A stretch of 64,000 nt of DNA from Bacillus_BD sp963708895 (GTDB lineage: Bacteria > Bacillota > Bacilli > Bacillales > Cytobacillaceae), in contig CAVPUE010000002.1 of the NCBI GenBank assembly GCA_963708895.1, positions 124,001-188,000 of the forward strand. The letters are read 5' to 3'. Shown here piece by piece: positions 17,165 to 27,502 of the stretch (its first letter is position 1; the number at the start of each line of letters is the position of its first letter). Both the position numbers and the translations under genes were made by a program. Below the pieces are notes generated by a model. It saw nothing but the letters and a program-made list of their open reading frames with translations, was not told the DNA's origin and did not search any database.

Positions 17165-19486
17165 ATGGCGAACAATGAAGAAATGATCGTCCCTTTGTTA
17201 CCATTAAGAGGTTTGTTGGTCTATCCAACAATGGTTCTTCATTTAGATGTGGGTCGTGATAAATCCGTGCAGGCACTTGAAAAAGCAATGGTTGATAATC
17301 ATCTTATTTTCTTAACGACTCAAAAGGATTTATCGATTGATGTACCGATTGAAGAAGATTTATATCAACTAGGAACATTAACAAAAGTAAAACAAATGTT
17401 AAAGCTTCCCAATGGTACGATAAGAGTGTTAATAGAAGGATTAAAGAGAGCCGAAATAATCGAATTTTTAGATGAACCGGATTACTTTTTAGTAAAATTA
17501 CAAACGCATGAAGATGATGAGACAGTTGATGCTGAGGACCAGGCATTAATGAGAACGATGCTAGATTACTTTGAACAATACATAAAAATCTCTAAAAAGA
17601 TCTCTGCTGAGACCTATTCAGCTGTTAGTGATATAGAAGAACCGGGTCGAATGGCTGATATCATCGCTTCTCATTTACCATTAAAGTTAAATGAGAAACA
17701 GGATATTTTAGAATTAAAGAATGTTAAAGACCGAATGAAGCGTGTAATTGAAATCATTCATAATGAAAAAGAAGTACTAAACTTAGAAAAGAAAATCGGT
17801 CAGCGTGTAAAAAAATCAATGGAAAGAACGCAAAAAGAATATTATTTGCGTGAACAGATGAAAGCCATTCAAAAGGAACTTGGTGATAAGGATGGCAAAA
17901 CAGGTGAAGTTGCCGAACTAACCGAGAAAATCGAAGAGGCAGGAATGCCTGAGCATGCGAAAACAGCTGCATTAAAAGAATTGGATCGTTATGAAAAGGT
18001 TCCGTCCAGTTCAGCAGAAAGTGCAGTTATTCGCAATTATATTGATTGGCTTATCAATATTCCATGGTCAAAAACAACGAATGATGATATTAATATAGAA
18101 AAAGCAGAGCGGATTTTGAATCGTGATCATTTTGGATTAGAAAAAGTAAAAGAACGTGTGCTTGAATTTTTAGCTGTGCAAAAGCTAACCAATTCATTAA
18201 AAGGCCCGATTCTTTGTCTCGCAGGACCTCCGGGTGTTGGTAAAACAAGTCTTGCTCGTTCAGTTGCGTCATCGTTAAATCGGAACTTTGTTCGAGTTTC
18301 TCTTGGAGGAGTCCGGGATGAATCTGAGATCCGTGGTCATAGAAGGACCTATGTAGGTGCGATGCCAGGAAGAATTATTCAAGGAATGAAAAAAGCAGGG
18401 ACGATTAATCCTGTGTTTTTACTTGATGAAATTGATAAAATGTCCGGTGATTTCCGTGGTGATCCGTCAGCAGCATTACTTGAAGTTTTGGACCCAGAGC
18501 AAAACCATAATTTCAGTGATCATTATATTGAAGAACCGTATGATCTTTCAAAAGTAATGTTTATTGCAACGGCTAATGACCTAGCTTCAATACCGGGACC
18601 TTTGCGCGATCGAATGGAAATTCTATCTATTGCCGGTTATACGGAAATCGAAAAAATAAATATAGCAAAGGATCATTTACTACCAAAACAAATTGAAGAA
18701 CATGGCTTAACAAAGGGACAGTTGCAAATCCGTGATGAAGGAATTCAACAAATTGTCCGTTATTACACGCGTGAAGCGGGCGTACGTGGTCTTGAACGTA
18801 AATTGGCTAGTATTTGTCGTAAAACAGCTAAAATCATTGTATCAGGTGAGAAAAAACGTGTGGTGGTCACTGATCAAAATGTGGAAGAGTATCTAGGGAA
18901 AACGATGTTCCATTATGGCCAGGCAGAGAAAGAAGATCAAGTAGGTGTGGCGACTGGTTTAGCCTATACAACGGTCGGCGGTGATACCCTTCAAATTGAA
19001 GTTTCACTTTCACCTGGAAAAGGAAAGCTTGTCTTAACTGGGAAACTTGGAGATGTCATGAAAGAATCGGCACAAGCAGCTTTTAGTTATATTCGTTCAA
19101 AAGTAACAGAGCTAGGAATTGACCCTGATTTTCATGAAAAAAATGATATCCATATTCATGTTCCAGAAGGTGCGGTTCCAAAGGATGGACCATCTGCAGG
19201 AATCACCATGGCTACTGCATTGGCTTCTGCTTTAACAGGTAAGCCGATTCGAAAAGAAATTGGCATGACCGGAGAAATTACACTCCGTGGTCGGGTTTTG
19301 CCAATTGGTGGATTAAAGGAAAAATCATTAGGAGCTCATAGAGCGGGAATTACAACGATTATATGTCCAAAGGAAAATGAAAAAGATTTAGACGATATTC
19401 CGGAAAGTGTTAGAAATGAGTTAGAATTTATTTTTGTTTCTCATGTGGACGAAGTATTGGATCTAAGCTTAATAAGTGAGGGATAA
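17165..19486 (+). CDS. lonA: ATP-dependent protease LonA
   Basis: Soluble Lon protease, 773 residues: an N-terminal substrate-binding LAN domain (PLLPLRGLLVYP), a coiled middle region, an AAA+ module with GPPGVGKT near residue 350, and a protease domain with catalytic Ser677 (DGPSAGIT) and Lys720 (GGLKEKSLG). It degrades damaged and regulatory proteins. ATG 17165 follows GGAGGTG and gives the family N-terminus; an in-frame start at 17114 would lie in the repeat-derived leader. It is followed 2 bases later by engB, so the two are co-transcribed. Confidence 0.97.
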   Translation: MANNEEMIVPLLPLRGLLVYPTMVLHLDVGRDKSVQALEKAMVDNHLIFLTTQKDLSIDVPIEEDLYQLGTLTKVKQMLKLPNGTIRVLIEGLKRAEIIEFLDEPDYFLVKLQTHEDDETVDAEDQALMRTMLDYFEQYIKISKKISAETYSAVSDIEEPGRMADIIASHLPLKLNEKQDILELKNVKDRMKRVIEIIHNEKEVLNLEKKIGQRVKKSMERTQKEYYLREQMKAIQKELGDKDGKTGEVAELTEKIEEAGMPEHAKTAALKELDRYEKVPSSSAESAVIRNYIDWLINIPWSKTTNDDINIEKAERILNRDHFGLEKVKERVLEFLAVQKLTNSLKGPILCLAGPPGVGKTSLARSVASSLNRNFVRVSLGGVRDESEIRGHRRTYVGAMPGRIIQGMKKAGTINPVFLLDEIDKMSGDFRGDPSAALLEVLDPEQNHNFSDHYIEEPYDLSKVMFIATANDLASIPGPLRDRMEILSIAGYTEIEKINIAKDHLLPKQIEEHGLTKGQLQIRDEGIQQIVRYYTREAGVRGLERKLASICRKTAKIIVSGEKKRVVVTDQNVEEYLGKTMFHYGQAEKEDQVGVATGLAYTTVGGDTLQIEVSLSPGKGKLVLTGKLGDVMKESAQAAFSYIRSKVTELGIDPDFHEKNDIHIHVPEGAVPKDGPSAGITMATALASALTGKPIRKEIGMTGEITLRGRVLPIGGLKEKSLGAHRAGITTIICPKENEKDLDDIPESVRNELEFIFVSHVDEVLDLSLISEG

Positions 19487-19488
19487 GA

Positions 19489-20103
19489 ATGAAAGTAACA
19501 AGTGCCGATATCGTGATCAGTGCTGTAAAGCCTGAGCAATATCCTGAAAGTGATATGCCAGAAATTGCCTTAGCTGGCCGTTCGAATGTAGGAAAATCAT
19601 CTTTTATTAATAAAATGTTAAATCGTAAAAGCCTTGCCAGAACTTCTTCCAAACCAGGAAAAACGCAAACATTAAACTTTTTTATTATTAATGAAAGTTT
19701 TCATTTCGTTGATGTACCTGGTTATGGCTATGCAAAAGTCTCAAAAACGGAACGTGCTGCATGGGGAAGAATGATTGAAACCTATTTAACGAAGCGGGAA
19801 CAGTTAAAGGCGGTTGTCCTAATTCTTGATTTACGTCATCCCCCCACAGCAGATGATGTCATGATGTATGATTTCTTAAAGCATTATGGCATCCCTTGTA
19901 TCATCATTAATACAAAGGCAGATAAAGTACGAAAATCACAATGGCAAAAACATTTGAAAGTCACAAAAGAAACACTCGACCTAGATCCAAACGACCATAT
20001 CGTCCTCTTTTCATCAGATACCGGCTATGGAAAAGACGAAGCATGGTCCGTGCTAAATAAGTATATGTGGGACAGAGGTACAGGTCCCTTGTCCCAGGAC
20101 TAA
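19489..20103 (+). CDS. ysxC: Ribosome-biogenesis GTPase EngB/YsxC
   Basis: Essential GTPase for 50S subunit assembly, 204 residues. G1 GRSNVGKSS at 30-38, G3 DVPGYGYA, and G4 NTKADK are present. It starts 2 bases after lonA with its RBS (GTGAGGGAT) inside lonA. The last residues (TGPLSQD) extend about 9 beyond the usual end and derive from a GTCCC-rich segment, so the C-terminus is unusual. Confidence 0.96.
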   Translation: MKVTSADIVISAVKPEQYPESDMPEIALAGRSNVGKSSFINKMLNRKSLARTSSKPGKTQTLNFFIINESFHFVDVPGYGYAKVSKTERAAWGRMIETYLTKREQLKAVVLILDLRHPPTADDVMMYDFLKHYGIPCIIINTKADKVRKSQWQKHLKVTKETLDLDPNDHIVLFSSDTGYGKDEAWSVLNKYMWDRGTGPLSQD

Positions 20104-20104
20104 T

Positions 20105-20154
20105 AAAAATCACTATCTCTAGACAGACTATTGTCTTTGGATAGTGATTTTTGA
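20105..20154 (+). terminator. Terminator of the lonA-ysxC operon
   Basis: Perfect arms AAAAATCACTATC (20105-20117) and GATAGTGATTTTT (20140-20152). Confidence 0.85.
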
Positions 20155-20158
20155 TTTA

Positions 20159-20350
20159 GGCTCTTTTCTCAAACTTTGTTGCTTTTAGAGGGAGAAAAAG
20201 CTAATTGTCATTGTTTTCATGTTGAAATAGCTTAATATTTTTGAGAGAAGAGCTGCGAACTTAATACGAATGTGCAAAATAGCTATTACCACGTTAAAAT
20301 CGGCTTTTGGATTTTAACAACAAACTTTACGAAAGCAGCCTTGATTTAAA
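20159..20350 (+). repeat. Dispersed structured intergenic element, copy B
   Basis: Full-length copy in the same orientation as copy A. Left arm GGCTCTTTTCTCAAA at 20159-20173, right arm TTGAGAGAAGAGC at 20241-20253, 3' hairpin GTTAAAATC/GATTTTAAC near 20293-20318, and a terminal block AACAAACTTTACGAAAGCAG ending in CCTTGATTTAAAG. It begins 5 bases after the ysxC terminator and ends 34 bases before the convergent gene ysxD. Confidence 0.85.
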
Positions 20351-20383
20351 GTGGAATGGCTGAGAACTTGTCCCCTAGTCCCG

Positions 20384-20869
20384 TTATTTTCTTTTAAAGA
20401 ATAATAGATAGACACCAATAATGATGAGGAGAATTGGCCAATATTGAACAACGGAGTCTAATTTGTTTGTTAGTAATCCCAACCATCCGAGCAGTTGTTG
20501 ATAGAATATCATTAAACCTGCGAAGGCTAGAAATAGGATTCCTTGAAATAAACCATTTCCAGTCTTTTGATAGCGTAGGATTGATCCGAGAGCAATGAAA
20601 AGAATAAGTGCACCACTGGCATCAGGCCAAATCGAGAATCGATTCACGACGTGAAAGTGAAATCCAAACCCTGTTAAAATCACCCCAGGTAAAATAGCAT
20701 CATAGTCTTTACCCCCATAGCCTTGGTATAAAAAGGCAATTCCGACAATCATAATCAGCGTAGGCCACGTCATATACTCAGAAAAAAATGAAATATTTGC
20801 CTCTTGCCAGAAGAAATAGATTCCAAATCCTAATAAAATGATTCCAGGGAAAATTCGTTGATTTTTCAT
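20384..20869 (-). CDS. ysxD: YsxD-like integral membrane protein (LiaI/LiaF TM-region type)
   Basis: A 161-residue hydrophobic protein with about five or six membrane segments arranged as two similar halves (FPGIILLGFGIYFF..., LPGVILTGFGF..., WPILLIIIGVYLLFF). The repeated pattern of hydrophobic pairs after a short charged stretch resembles the LiaI-LiaF-like transmembrane region. The position, convergent with ysxC and divergent from hemA, is that of B. subtilis ysxD. Function unknown. Confidence 0.7.
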   Translation of the reverse strand: MKNQRIFPGIILLGFGIYFFWQEANISFFSEYMTWPTLIMIVGIAFLYQGYGGKDYDAILPGVILTGFGFHFHVVNRFSIWPDASGALILFIALGSILRYQKTGNGLFQGILFLAFAGLMIFYQQLLGWLGLLTNKLDSVVQYWPILLIIIGVYLLFFKRK

Positions 20870-21099
20870 ACTGTGTCAATCCTTCCAGTATTCATTTCTT
20901 GAATAATAGTTGCTTTTTTGTTACTGTACAGAAGAAGAATATTATTGTTACTTAAATACTTTCATAAATATATTAACATACTATTGAATATAAACTTTTT
21001 AAAAAAATAGGACTTATTTTCTTACTTTCTAACCTTTACACGTTAATAATGAGTTCAATAGTTGTTCACAAAGTAAAAAATAATCAAAAGTCATTCATG

Positions 21100-21114
21100 A
21101 TATAATTACTATTA
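21100..21114 (+). promoter_or_regulatory. Candidate Per box over the hemA -10 region
   Basis: ATATAATTACTATTA matches 11 of 14 defined positions of the Per box TTATAATNATTATAA and contains a TATAAT hexamer (21101-21106) that could be the -10 of hemA. PerR represses hemAXCDBL in B. subtilis, so the location fits. The -35 is not clear. Confidence 0.45.
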
Positions 21115-21151
21115 AGGATTTATGCTTATTTTTAAGGGGGATAAAAATAGT

Positions 21152-22499
21152 ATGCATGTTATAGTTGTTGGAATCAATCATAAAACAGCCCCGGTTGAAA
21201 TCCGAGAGCGTTTAACTTTTGATCCGTCGCAATTAGGGGATGCGATGGTGACAGTTGCAAGGGAAGAAAAGTATCCTTGAAAATGTAATTCTATCAACCT
21301 GTAATCGTACGGAGATTTACGCAGTCGTGGATCAGATTCATACTGGGCGTTATTATATAAAAGAATTTTTATCACAATGGTTTCAAATCGAAAAGGAAGA
21401 ATTTACCCCTTTTCTATTTATATATGAAGAAGATGGTGCGCTGGAACATCTCTTTAAAGTAGCCTGTGGCTTAAATTCACTTATTCTTGGCGAAACTCAA
21501 ATTCTAGGCCAAGTTCGTACAAGCTTTTTAACTGCTCAAGAGGAAAAGACGAGTGGAACGGTTTTTAATCAACTATTTAAACAGGCTATTACACTAGCTA
21601 AGAAGGCCCATTCGAATACAGATATTGGCGCAAATGCGGTGTCTGTAAGCTATGCGGCAGTTGAATTAGCAAAGAAAGTCTTTGGAACGATTGAGAACAA
21701 ACATGTTCTTATTTTAGGTGCCGGGAAAATGGGCGAACTAGCGATTGAAAACCTTCATGGAAACGGAGCAACAAATGTGACCGTTGTAAACCGTACGTAT
21801 GAAAAGGCGAAGGACTTGGCATCTCGATTTCATGGAAAGGCCAAGTCAATGGATGAGCTGCAAAAGGCACTGATGGAAGCTGATATTTTAATAAGCTCTA
21901 CTGGTGCAAAGGATTTTGTACTGACGAAACAAATGGTTGAACAAATTGAGAAAAAACGAAAAGGCAAGCCATTATTTATGGTAGATATTGCGGTACCGCG
22001 AGATCTTGACCCTGCTATTGCTGAACTAGAAGGCGTCTTTCTTTATGATATTGATGATCTTGAAGGGATTGTTCAAGCGAATTTACAAGAGCGTCAAAAA
22101 GCAGCGGACATTATTATGTTAATGATTGAAGAGGAAATTGTTCAATATAAGCAATGGTTGAGAATGCTTGGGGTTGTTCCTGTTATATCAGCTCTTCGAG
22201 AAAAAGCGTTAAACATACAATCTGAAACAATGAAAAGTTTAGAAAGAAAGCTTCCAAACTTAAGTGAACGTGAAATCAAAGTATTGAATAAACATACGAA
22301 GAGCATTATTAACCAAATGCTGAAGGATCCTATTTTACAAGTAAAAGAATTAGCCGGTACAAAAGACGCTGACAAAAACCTGCAATTTTTCATGGATATA
22401 TTCAATATTGAGGACCTAGTTGAGAAGCAAAAAAATGTGGATAGAGTGAACCATGATATGGCGGGTATTCATAGTGCTAATCCTGCTTTTCAATCATAG
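21152..22499 (+). CDS. hemA: Glutamyl-tRNA reductase (frame broken near 21266)
   Basis: First enzyme of heme synthesis by the C5 route; reduces Glu-tRNA to glutamate-1-semialdehyde. ATG 21152 (MHVIVVGINHKTAPVEIRE) with AAGGGGG upstream is the canonical N-terminus, but that frame stops at 21280. The conserved sequence continues in another frame from about 21266 (KSILENVILSTCNRTEIYAV, holding the catalytic Cys) to 22499. A one-base gain or two-base loss in GGAAGAAAAG explains it. The gene is needed for heme, so a base-call error is the likeliest cause. Confidence 0.93.
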
Positions 22500-22513
22500 A
22501 ATGGGGTTATCCT

Positions 22514-23344
22514 ATGGTAGATAACTTAATGCCACGGCTACAAGAGCTAACAGTTATTTTATATGCAGCTAGCATATTGCTTTATTTCATTGATTTTCTG
22601 CATCATAACCGGAAGGCAAATCGTATTGCCTTCTGGTTACTTTTATTTGTATGGATTCTTCAGTCTTTTTCATTGTATTATTATATGGTTGATAAAGGGA
22701 GATTTCCGATTTTAACCATTTTTGAAGGACTCTATTTTTATGTATGGGTACTGATTACATTATCACTTATCATCAATCGCGTGTTAAGAGTGGATTTTAT
22801 TGTTTTCTTCACGAATATCATTGGATTTATTGTGATTGTGATCCATGCCTTTGCAATTGAACAAGTTGGATCGACCGTCAGAGCAGAACAGATGGTGTCA
22901 GAGTTATTATTGATTCATATAACAGCAGCAATATTGTCTTATGGTGCCTTTTCGCTTTCATTTGTTTTTTCAACTCTGTATTTAATCCAATACCATTTAC
23001 TGAAACAAAAAAAATGGGGGAAAAGATTATGGAGAATTGCTGACCTATCAAAGCTCGAACATTTTTCGTATGTTTTGAATATGATTGGTGTTCCGATCTT
23101 GATGATGGGGATTATTCTCGGGGCACGATGGGCTTATATTAGGCTGCCATTTGTACCATGGTATGATCCAAAAATAATTGGTTCCATTTTCGTTGTTGTT
23201 GTTTATTGCATCTATATTTATTTACATATACGTAAAGGAATGACGGGAAAATCGCTTTCCTTGTTGAATGTAGCCGCTTTTCTTATTTTATTAATTAATT
23301 TCTTTCTAATCGGAAATGTTTCATCGTTTCATATTTGGTTATAA
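22514..23344 (+). CDS. hemX: HemX, membrane protein of the cytochrome c assembly (CcsA-like) family
   Basis: A 276-residue polytopic protein with about eight transmembrane helices. It includes a conserved His/Trp-containing region typical of CcsA-type heme-handling proteins. In B. subtilis HemX, encoded between hemA and hemC, lowers HemA abundance. It starts 14 bases after hemA with only a weak RBS (ATGGGG); ATG 22529 is an alternative start. Confidence 0.88.
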   Translation: MVDNLMPRLQELTVILYAASILLYFIDFLHHNRKANRIAFWLLLFVWILQSFSLYYYMVDKGRFPILTIFEGLYFYVWVLITLSLIINRVLRVDFIVFFTNIIGFIVIVIHAFAIEQVGSTVRAEQMVSELLLIHITAAILSYGAFSLSFVFSTLYLIQYHLLKQKKWGKRLWRIADLSKLEHFSYVLNMIGVPILMMGIILGARWAYIRLPFVPWYDPKIIGSIFVVVVYCIYIYLHIRKGMTGKSLSLLNVAAFLILLINFFLIGNVSSFHIWL

Positions 23345-23408
23345 GGCAAGGTTAGGGTTATGTATTAGCATATAGTCTTTTTATTCATATACTTCTAGGA
23401 GGCCTATC

Positions 23409-24344
23409 ATGAGAAAAATTATTGTTGGTTCAAGACGCAGTAAATTAGCTCTAACACAAACGAATTGGGTGATTGAGCAGTTAAAAAAGTTAGATGATTC
23501 TTTTGAATTTGAAGTGAAAGAAATCGTTACAAAAGGTGATAAAATTTTAGATGTTACTCTTTCTAAAGTAGGTGGAAAGGGATTATTTGTAAAAGAGATT
23601 GAACAAGCCATGCTTGATAAAGAAATCGATATGGCTGTACATAGTATGAAAGATATGCCTGCAGTTCTTCCTGAAGGACTTGTAATTGGCTGTATTCCGG
23701 GTCGGGAAGATCATCGGGATGCCTTTATTTCAAAAAATCATATTAAGTTTAGTGAACTAAAACCAGGTGCAATTGTCGGAACAAGTTCTTTGCGTAGAGG
23801 GGCACAGCTTCTTGCTAAACGACCTGATATCGAGATTAAGTGGATACGAGGAAATATTGATACAAGACTAGAAAAATTAAAAAATGAAGACTATGATGCG
23901 ATTATTTTAGCAGCAGCAGGATTATCAAGAATGGGTTGGACATCGGATACTGTGACAGAGTTTCTTGATCCGGATCTTTGTCTGCCTGCTGTTGGACAAG
24001 GTGCGCTTGCAATCGAATGCAGGGGTAGTGATGAGGAACTCCTTTCGTTACTGAATAAGTTTAACAGCACAGAAACAAGCCAAACCGTACGTACTGAGAG
24101 AGCCTTTTTAAATAAGATGGAAGGTGGCTGTCAGGTACCGATTGCTGGATTTGCACAATTGAATGACAAGGATGAAATTGTCCTCACAGGTCTAGTTGCT
24201 TCACCAGATGGAAAAACGATTTATAAAGAGCAGGGGATTGGTCAGGATCCAGAACAACTTGGAAAATTAGTTGCCAATAATTTAATTGAACTCGGTGCTA
24301 AGGATTTAATTAAAAGTGTAACTGAGGGTCTTGAGCGTGAATGA
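23409..24344 (+). CDS. hemC: Hydroxymethylbilane synthase (porphobilinogen deaminase)
   Basis: A 311-residue enzyme condensing four porphobilinogen units. N-terminal GSRRSKLALTQT; the Cys that carries the dipyrromethane cofactor is Cys241 in EGGCQVPIAG. RBS AGGAGG at 23396-23401. It overlaps hemD by 4 bases (ATGA). Confidence 0.97.
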   Translation: MRKIIVGSRRSKLALTQTNWVIEQLKKLDDSFEFEVKEIVTKGDKILDVTLSKVGGKGLFVKEIEQAMLDKEIDMAVHSMKDMPAVLPEGLVIGCIPGREDHRDAFISKNHIKFSELKPGAIVGTSSLRRGAQLLAKRPDIEIKWIRGNIDTRLEKLKNEDYDAIILAAAGLSRMGWTSDTVTEFLDPDLCLPAVGQGALAIECRGSDEELLSLLNKFNSTETSQTVRTERAFLNKMEGGCQVPIAGFAQLNDKDEIVLTGLVASPDGKTIYKEQGIGQDPEQLGKLVANNLIELGAKDLIKSVTEGLERE

Positions 24345-25114
24345 TTACACCGCTTCCACTTCAAAATAAAAAAGTGCTAGTTCCAAGAGAAAAGAAACAA
24401 GTAAAGTCATTTTCTGAAATGGTTCAGAAGTATGGTGGAATCCCAGTTGAAATTTCTTTGTTAGCGTTTAAGCCAATTGGATTAACAAAAGAAATCGAAA
24501 AAGTAATACATAATCTGAGCCAGTATGATTGGATTATTTTTACGAGTAATGTGACGGTAGATACTTTTTTTTCTTTTACTAAGGAAGTGATGACTCCTTT
24601 TCCAAAGATAGCTACAATCGGGACGAAAACGGCCAAGGTAGTTTTAGAAAGAGGATTACAAGTTGAATTTATCCCTACTGAGTTTGTGGCAGAAACCTTT
24701 GTCACTGAGTTTTTGCCATATGTTCAAGAAGGTACAAGGGTGTTAATTCCAAAAGGGAACTTAGCGAGAAGTTTTATTTCAGAAGGGTTAAAAAGGATCG
24801 GTGCAATCGTAGATGAAGTGATTGTATATGAAACTTATTTTCCAGTTGAGAGCAAGTCTATTTTAACAGAAAAAATAATCCAACATGGATTAGATGTGGT
24901 TCCTTTTACAAGTCCATCAACAGTGGATCATTTTATGGAAGTTATAAGAGAAAACGGTCTATCCCATGAACTTTCTACCTTTACTTTTGCCTGTATTGGT
25001 CCTGTAGCGAAAAAAAGAGCAGAGAGTTATGGCTTAAATGTTGAGATTGTTCCTACTGTTTATACGGTTGAAGAAATGGTAAGGGCTATTGCTAATTATC
25101 TAAATGAAAAATAG
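24341..25114 (+). CDS. hemD: Uroporphyrinogen-III synthase
   Basis: A 257-residue enzyme that cyclises and inverts hydroxymethylbilane. The HemD family is poorly conserved; the recognisable parts are the N-terminal VLVPREK, the TSNVTVDTFF strand, and the C-terminal FTSPSTVDHF and CIGPVAKKRAESYGL segments. The location between hemC and hemB confirms it. Confidence 0.93.
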   Translation: MITPLPLQNKKVLVPREKKQVKSFSEMVQKYGGIPVEISLLAFKPIGLTKEIEKVIHNLSQYDWIIFTSNVTVDTFFSFTKEVMTPFPKIATIGTKTAKVVLERGLQVEFIPTEFVAETFVTEFLPYVQEGTRVLIPKGNLARSFISEGLKRIGAIVDEVIVYETYFPVESKSILTEKIIQHGLDVVPFTSPSTVDHFMEVIRENGLSHELSTFTFACIGPVAKKRAESYGLNVEIVPTVYTVEEMVRAIANYLNEK

Positions 25115-25125
25115 GAGTGTTAATC

Positions 25126-26103
25126 ATGGATATCCAGTTTAAGCGTCATCGTAGATTAAGACAAAACGCAACGATGCGTTCATTAGTAAGAGAAAACTTT
25201 ATTAGGTTAGAAGACTTTATTTATCCTATTTTTGTCATTGAAGGCAATAATATTAAAAATGAAATTTCCTCGATGCCAGGAATTTATCAATTTTCGCTTG
25301 ATCGCCTTTCAGAGGAAATGGATGAAGTTGCTTCACTTGGCATTAAATCTGTGCTTCTGTTTGGAATACCGGCCCAAAAAGATGAATGTGGAACAGGCGC
25401 TTTCCATGATCATGGGATTGTTCAAGAAGCGACGCGTTTTATTAAGAAGAACTATCCTGAAATCCTTGTGGTTGCTGATACATGTCTTTGTGAATATACA
25501 AGCCATGGTCATTGTGGAATGATTGAAGGAGATCAGGTATTAAATGATCCATCTCTAAAGGTTTTAACAGATACTGCTGTGAGCCAAGCGAAAGCAGGTG
25601 CAGATATTATTGCTCCCTCTAATATGATGGACGGGTTTGTGGCAGCGATTCGTCAAGGTCTTGATGAGGCAGGGTTTGCGCATATTCCGATTATGTCATA
25701 TGCCGTGAAATATGCTTCAGCTTTCTACGGTCCATTCCGTGATGCAGCAGACAGTACCCCACAATTTGGTGACCGCAAGACCTATCAAATGGACCCAGCG
25801 AATCGCCTTGAAGCGTTCCGTGAAGCACAATCAGATCTTGAAGAAGGGGCCGACTTTTTGATTGTGAAACCAGGGATGCCTTATCTTGATATTGTTCGTG
25901 ATGTTAGAAACGAATTTCATGTACCGGTTGTGACCTATAATGTAAGCGGTGAGTATTCAATGGTCAAAGCAGCGGCTGCAAACGGCTGGATTGACGAGAA
26001 ATCCGTTGTTATGGAAATGTTAACGGGCATGAAGCGGGCTGGAGCTGATTTAATTATTACATACCATGCGAAGGATGCAGCTCGTTGGTTATCTGAAAAT
26101 TAA
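25126..26103 (+). CDS. hemB: Delta-aminolevulinic acid dehydratase (porphobilinogen synthase)
   Basis: A 325-residue enzyme joining two ALA molecules. The cysteine-rich zinc site (DTCLCEYTSHGHCG) and the two Schiff-base lysine motifs (MSYAVKYASAFYGPFRDA and LIVKPGMPYLD) are intact. ATG 25126 is 7 bases after AGGAGTG and starts the usual MDIQFKRHRRLR; an earlier ATG at 25117 overlaps the RBS. Confidence 0.97.
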   Translation: MDIQFKRHRRLRQNATMRSLVRENFIRLEDFIYPIFVIEGNNIKNEISSMPGIYQFSLDRLSEEMDEVASLGIKSVLLFGIPAQKDECGTGAFHDHGIVQEATRFIKKNYPEILVVADTCLCEYTSHGHCGMIEGDQVLNDPSLKVLTDTAVSQAKAGADIIAPSNMMDGFVAAIRQGLDEAGFAHIPIMSYAVKYASAFYGPFRDAADSTPQFGDRKTYQMDPANRLEAFREAQSDLEEGADFLIVKPGMPYLDIVRDVRNEFHVPVVTYNVSGEYSMVKAAAANGWIDEKSVVMEMLTGMKRAGADLIITYHAKDAARWLSEN

Positions 26104-26145
26104 AGGATATGCCTTGTTTAAAATACATAGAATTGAGGGATCATG

Positions 26146-27435
26146 ATGCGCTCTTATGAAAAATCAATACAAGCCTTTCAAGAAGCAAAAACGTTAATGC
26201 CTGGGGGAGTAAACAGTCCTGTTCGTGCGTTTAAATCGGTAAACATGGAACCTATTTTTATGGAAAGAGGAAAAGGTTCTAAAATATATGATATCGATGG
26301 CAATGAATATATTGACTATGTTCTATCATGGGGTCCACTTATTTTAGGACATGCCAATGATCAAGTGGTTGAAGCTTTGAAAAAAGCGACAGAGTCAGGG
26401 ACAAGCTTTGGAGCACCAACCCTTTTAGAAAACAAGCTTGCTAACTTAGTAAAGAACGTGTACCATCGATTGAAATGATTCGAATGGTTTCCTCAGGGAC
26501 AGAGGCGACAATGAGTGCGCTTCGTTTAGCTAGAGGCTATACCGGTAGAAATCTTATTTTAAAATTTGAAGGCTGTTACCATGGCGCCTCAGATTCTTTA
26601 TTAATTAAAGCGGGTTCAGGTGTTGCTACATTAGGGCTTCCAGACAGTCCAGGAGTTCCTGAAGGAGTCGCAAAAAATACACTTACTGTTGCCTACAATG
26701 ATCTTGATGGTGTGAAGTATGCGTTTGAACAATATGGAAAAGATATTGCAGCTGTCATCGTTGAACCTGTTGCCGGAAATATGGGTGTTGTTCCGCCACT
26801 TCCTGGATTTTTAGCAGGTCTTCGTGAACTTACATCAAGCAATGGTGCACTATTAATTTTTGATGAAGTGATGACAGGCTTCCGTGTGGGCTATAACTGT
26901 GCACAAGGCTATTTCGGCATTACTCCAGATATCACTTGTCTTGGAAAAGTAATCGGTGGCGGACTGCCAGTTGGGGCTTACGGTGGTAAAGCGGAAATCA
27001 TGGAAAAGGTAGCACCTAGCGGATCGATTTATCAAGCAGGTACCTTATCAGGAAATCCACTTGGCGATGACGGCAGGTTATGAAACGCTTTCTCAATTAA
27101 AACCGGAAAACTATCAAGAATTTGAACGTAAAGGTGACAAGTTAGAAGCAGGCATTAAGGCTGCGGCCGATAAGTATGGAGTACCTGTTACGTTTAACCG
27201 CGCTGGTTCGATGATTGGTTTCTTCTTTACAAAGGATGAGGTCGTCAATTATGATACTGCGAAAAAATCGGATCTTGCCTTTTTTGCAGCTTATTATAAA
27301 GAAATGGCAGACAATGGTGTATTTCTACCTCCATCCCAATTCGAAGGCTTATTCTTATCAACTGAACATAGTGATGAGGATATAAACAAAACATTACAAG
27401 CAATTGAAGTTGCTTTTTCAAAATATAAAAAGTAA
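26146..27435 (+). CDS. hemL: Glutamate-1-semialdehyde aminotransferase (two frame breaks)
   Basis: PLP enzyme making ALA from glutamate-1-semialdehyde. N-terminus MRSYEKSIQAF and LMPGGVNSPVRAF; the PLP lysine is in CLGKVIGGGLPVGAYGG. Frame breaks occur near 26455 (one base missing in AAGAACGTGTACC; repair gives RVPSIEMIRMVSSGTEA) and near 27062 (one extra G in CTTGGCGATG; repair gives GNPLAMTAGYE). Repaired length is about 430 residues. ATG 26146 is better spaced from GAGGG than ATG 26143. Last gene of the heme operon. Confidence 0.92.
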
Positions 27436-27456
27436 TTTTATGATTATCATAAAGAA

Positions 27457-27502
27457 AGGCCAGTTATAGTCTCTTAATGGGGATTGTAACTGGCTTTTTT
27501 TT
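27457..27502 (+). terminator. Terminator of the hem operon
   Basis: GCCAGTTA (27459-27466) pairs with TAACTGGC (27487-27494), followed by eight T residues. Confidence 0.85.
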
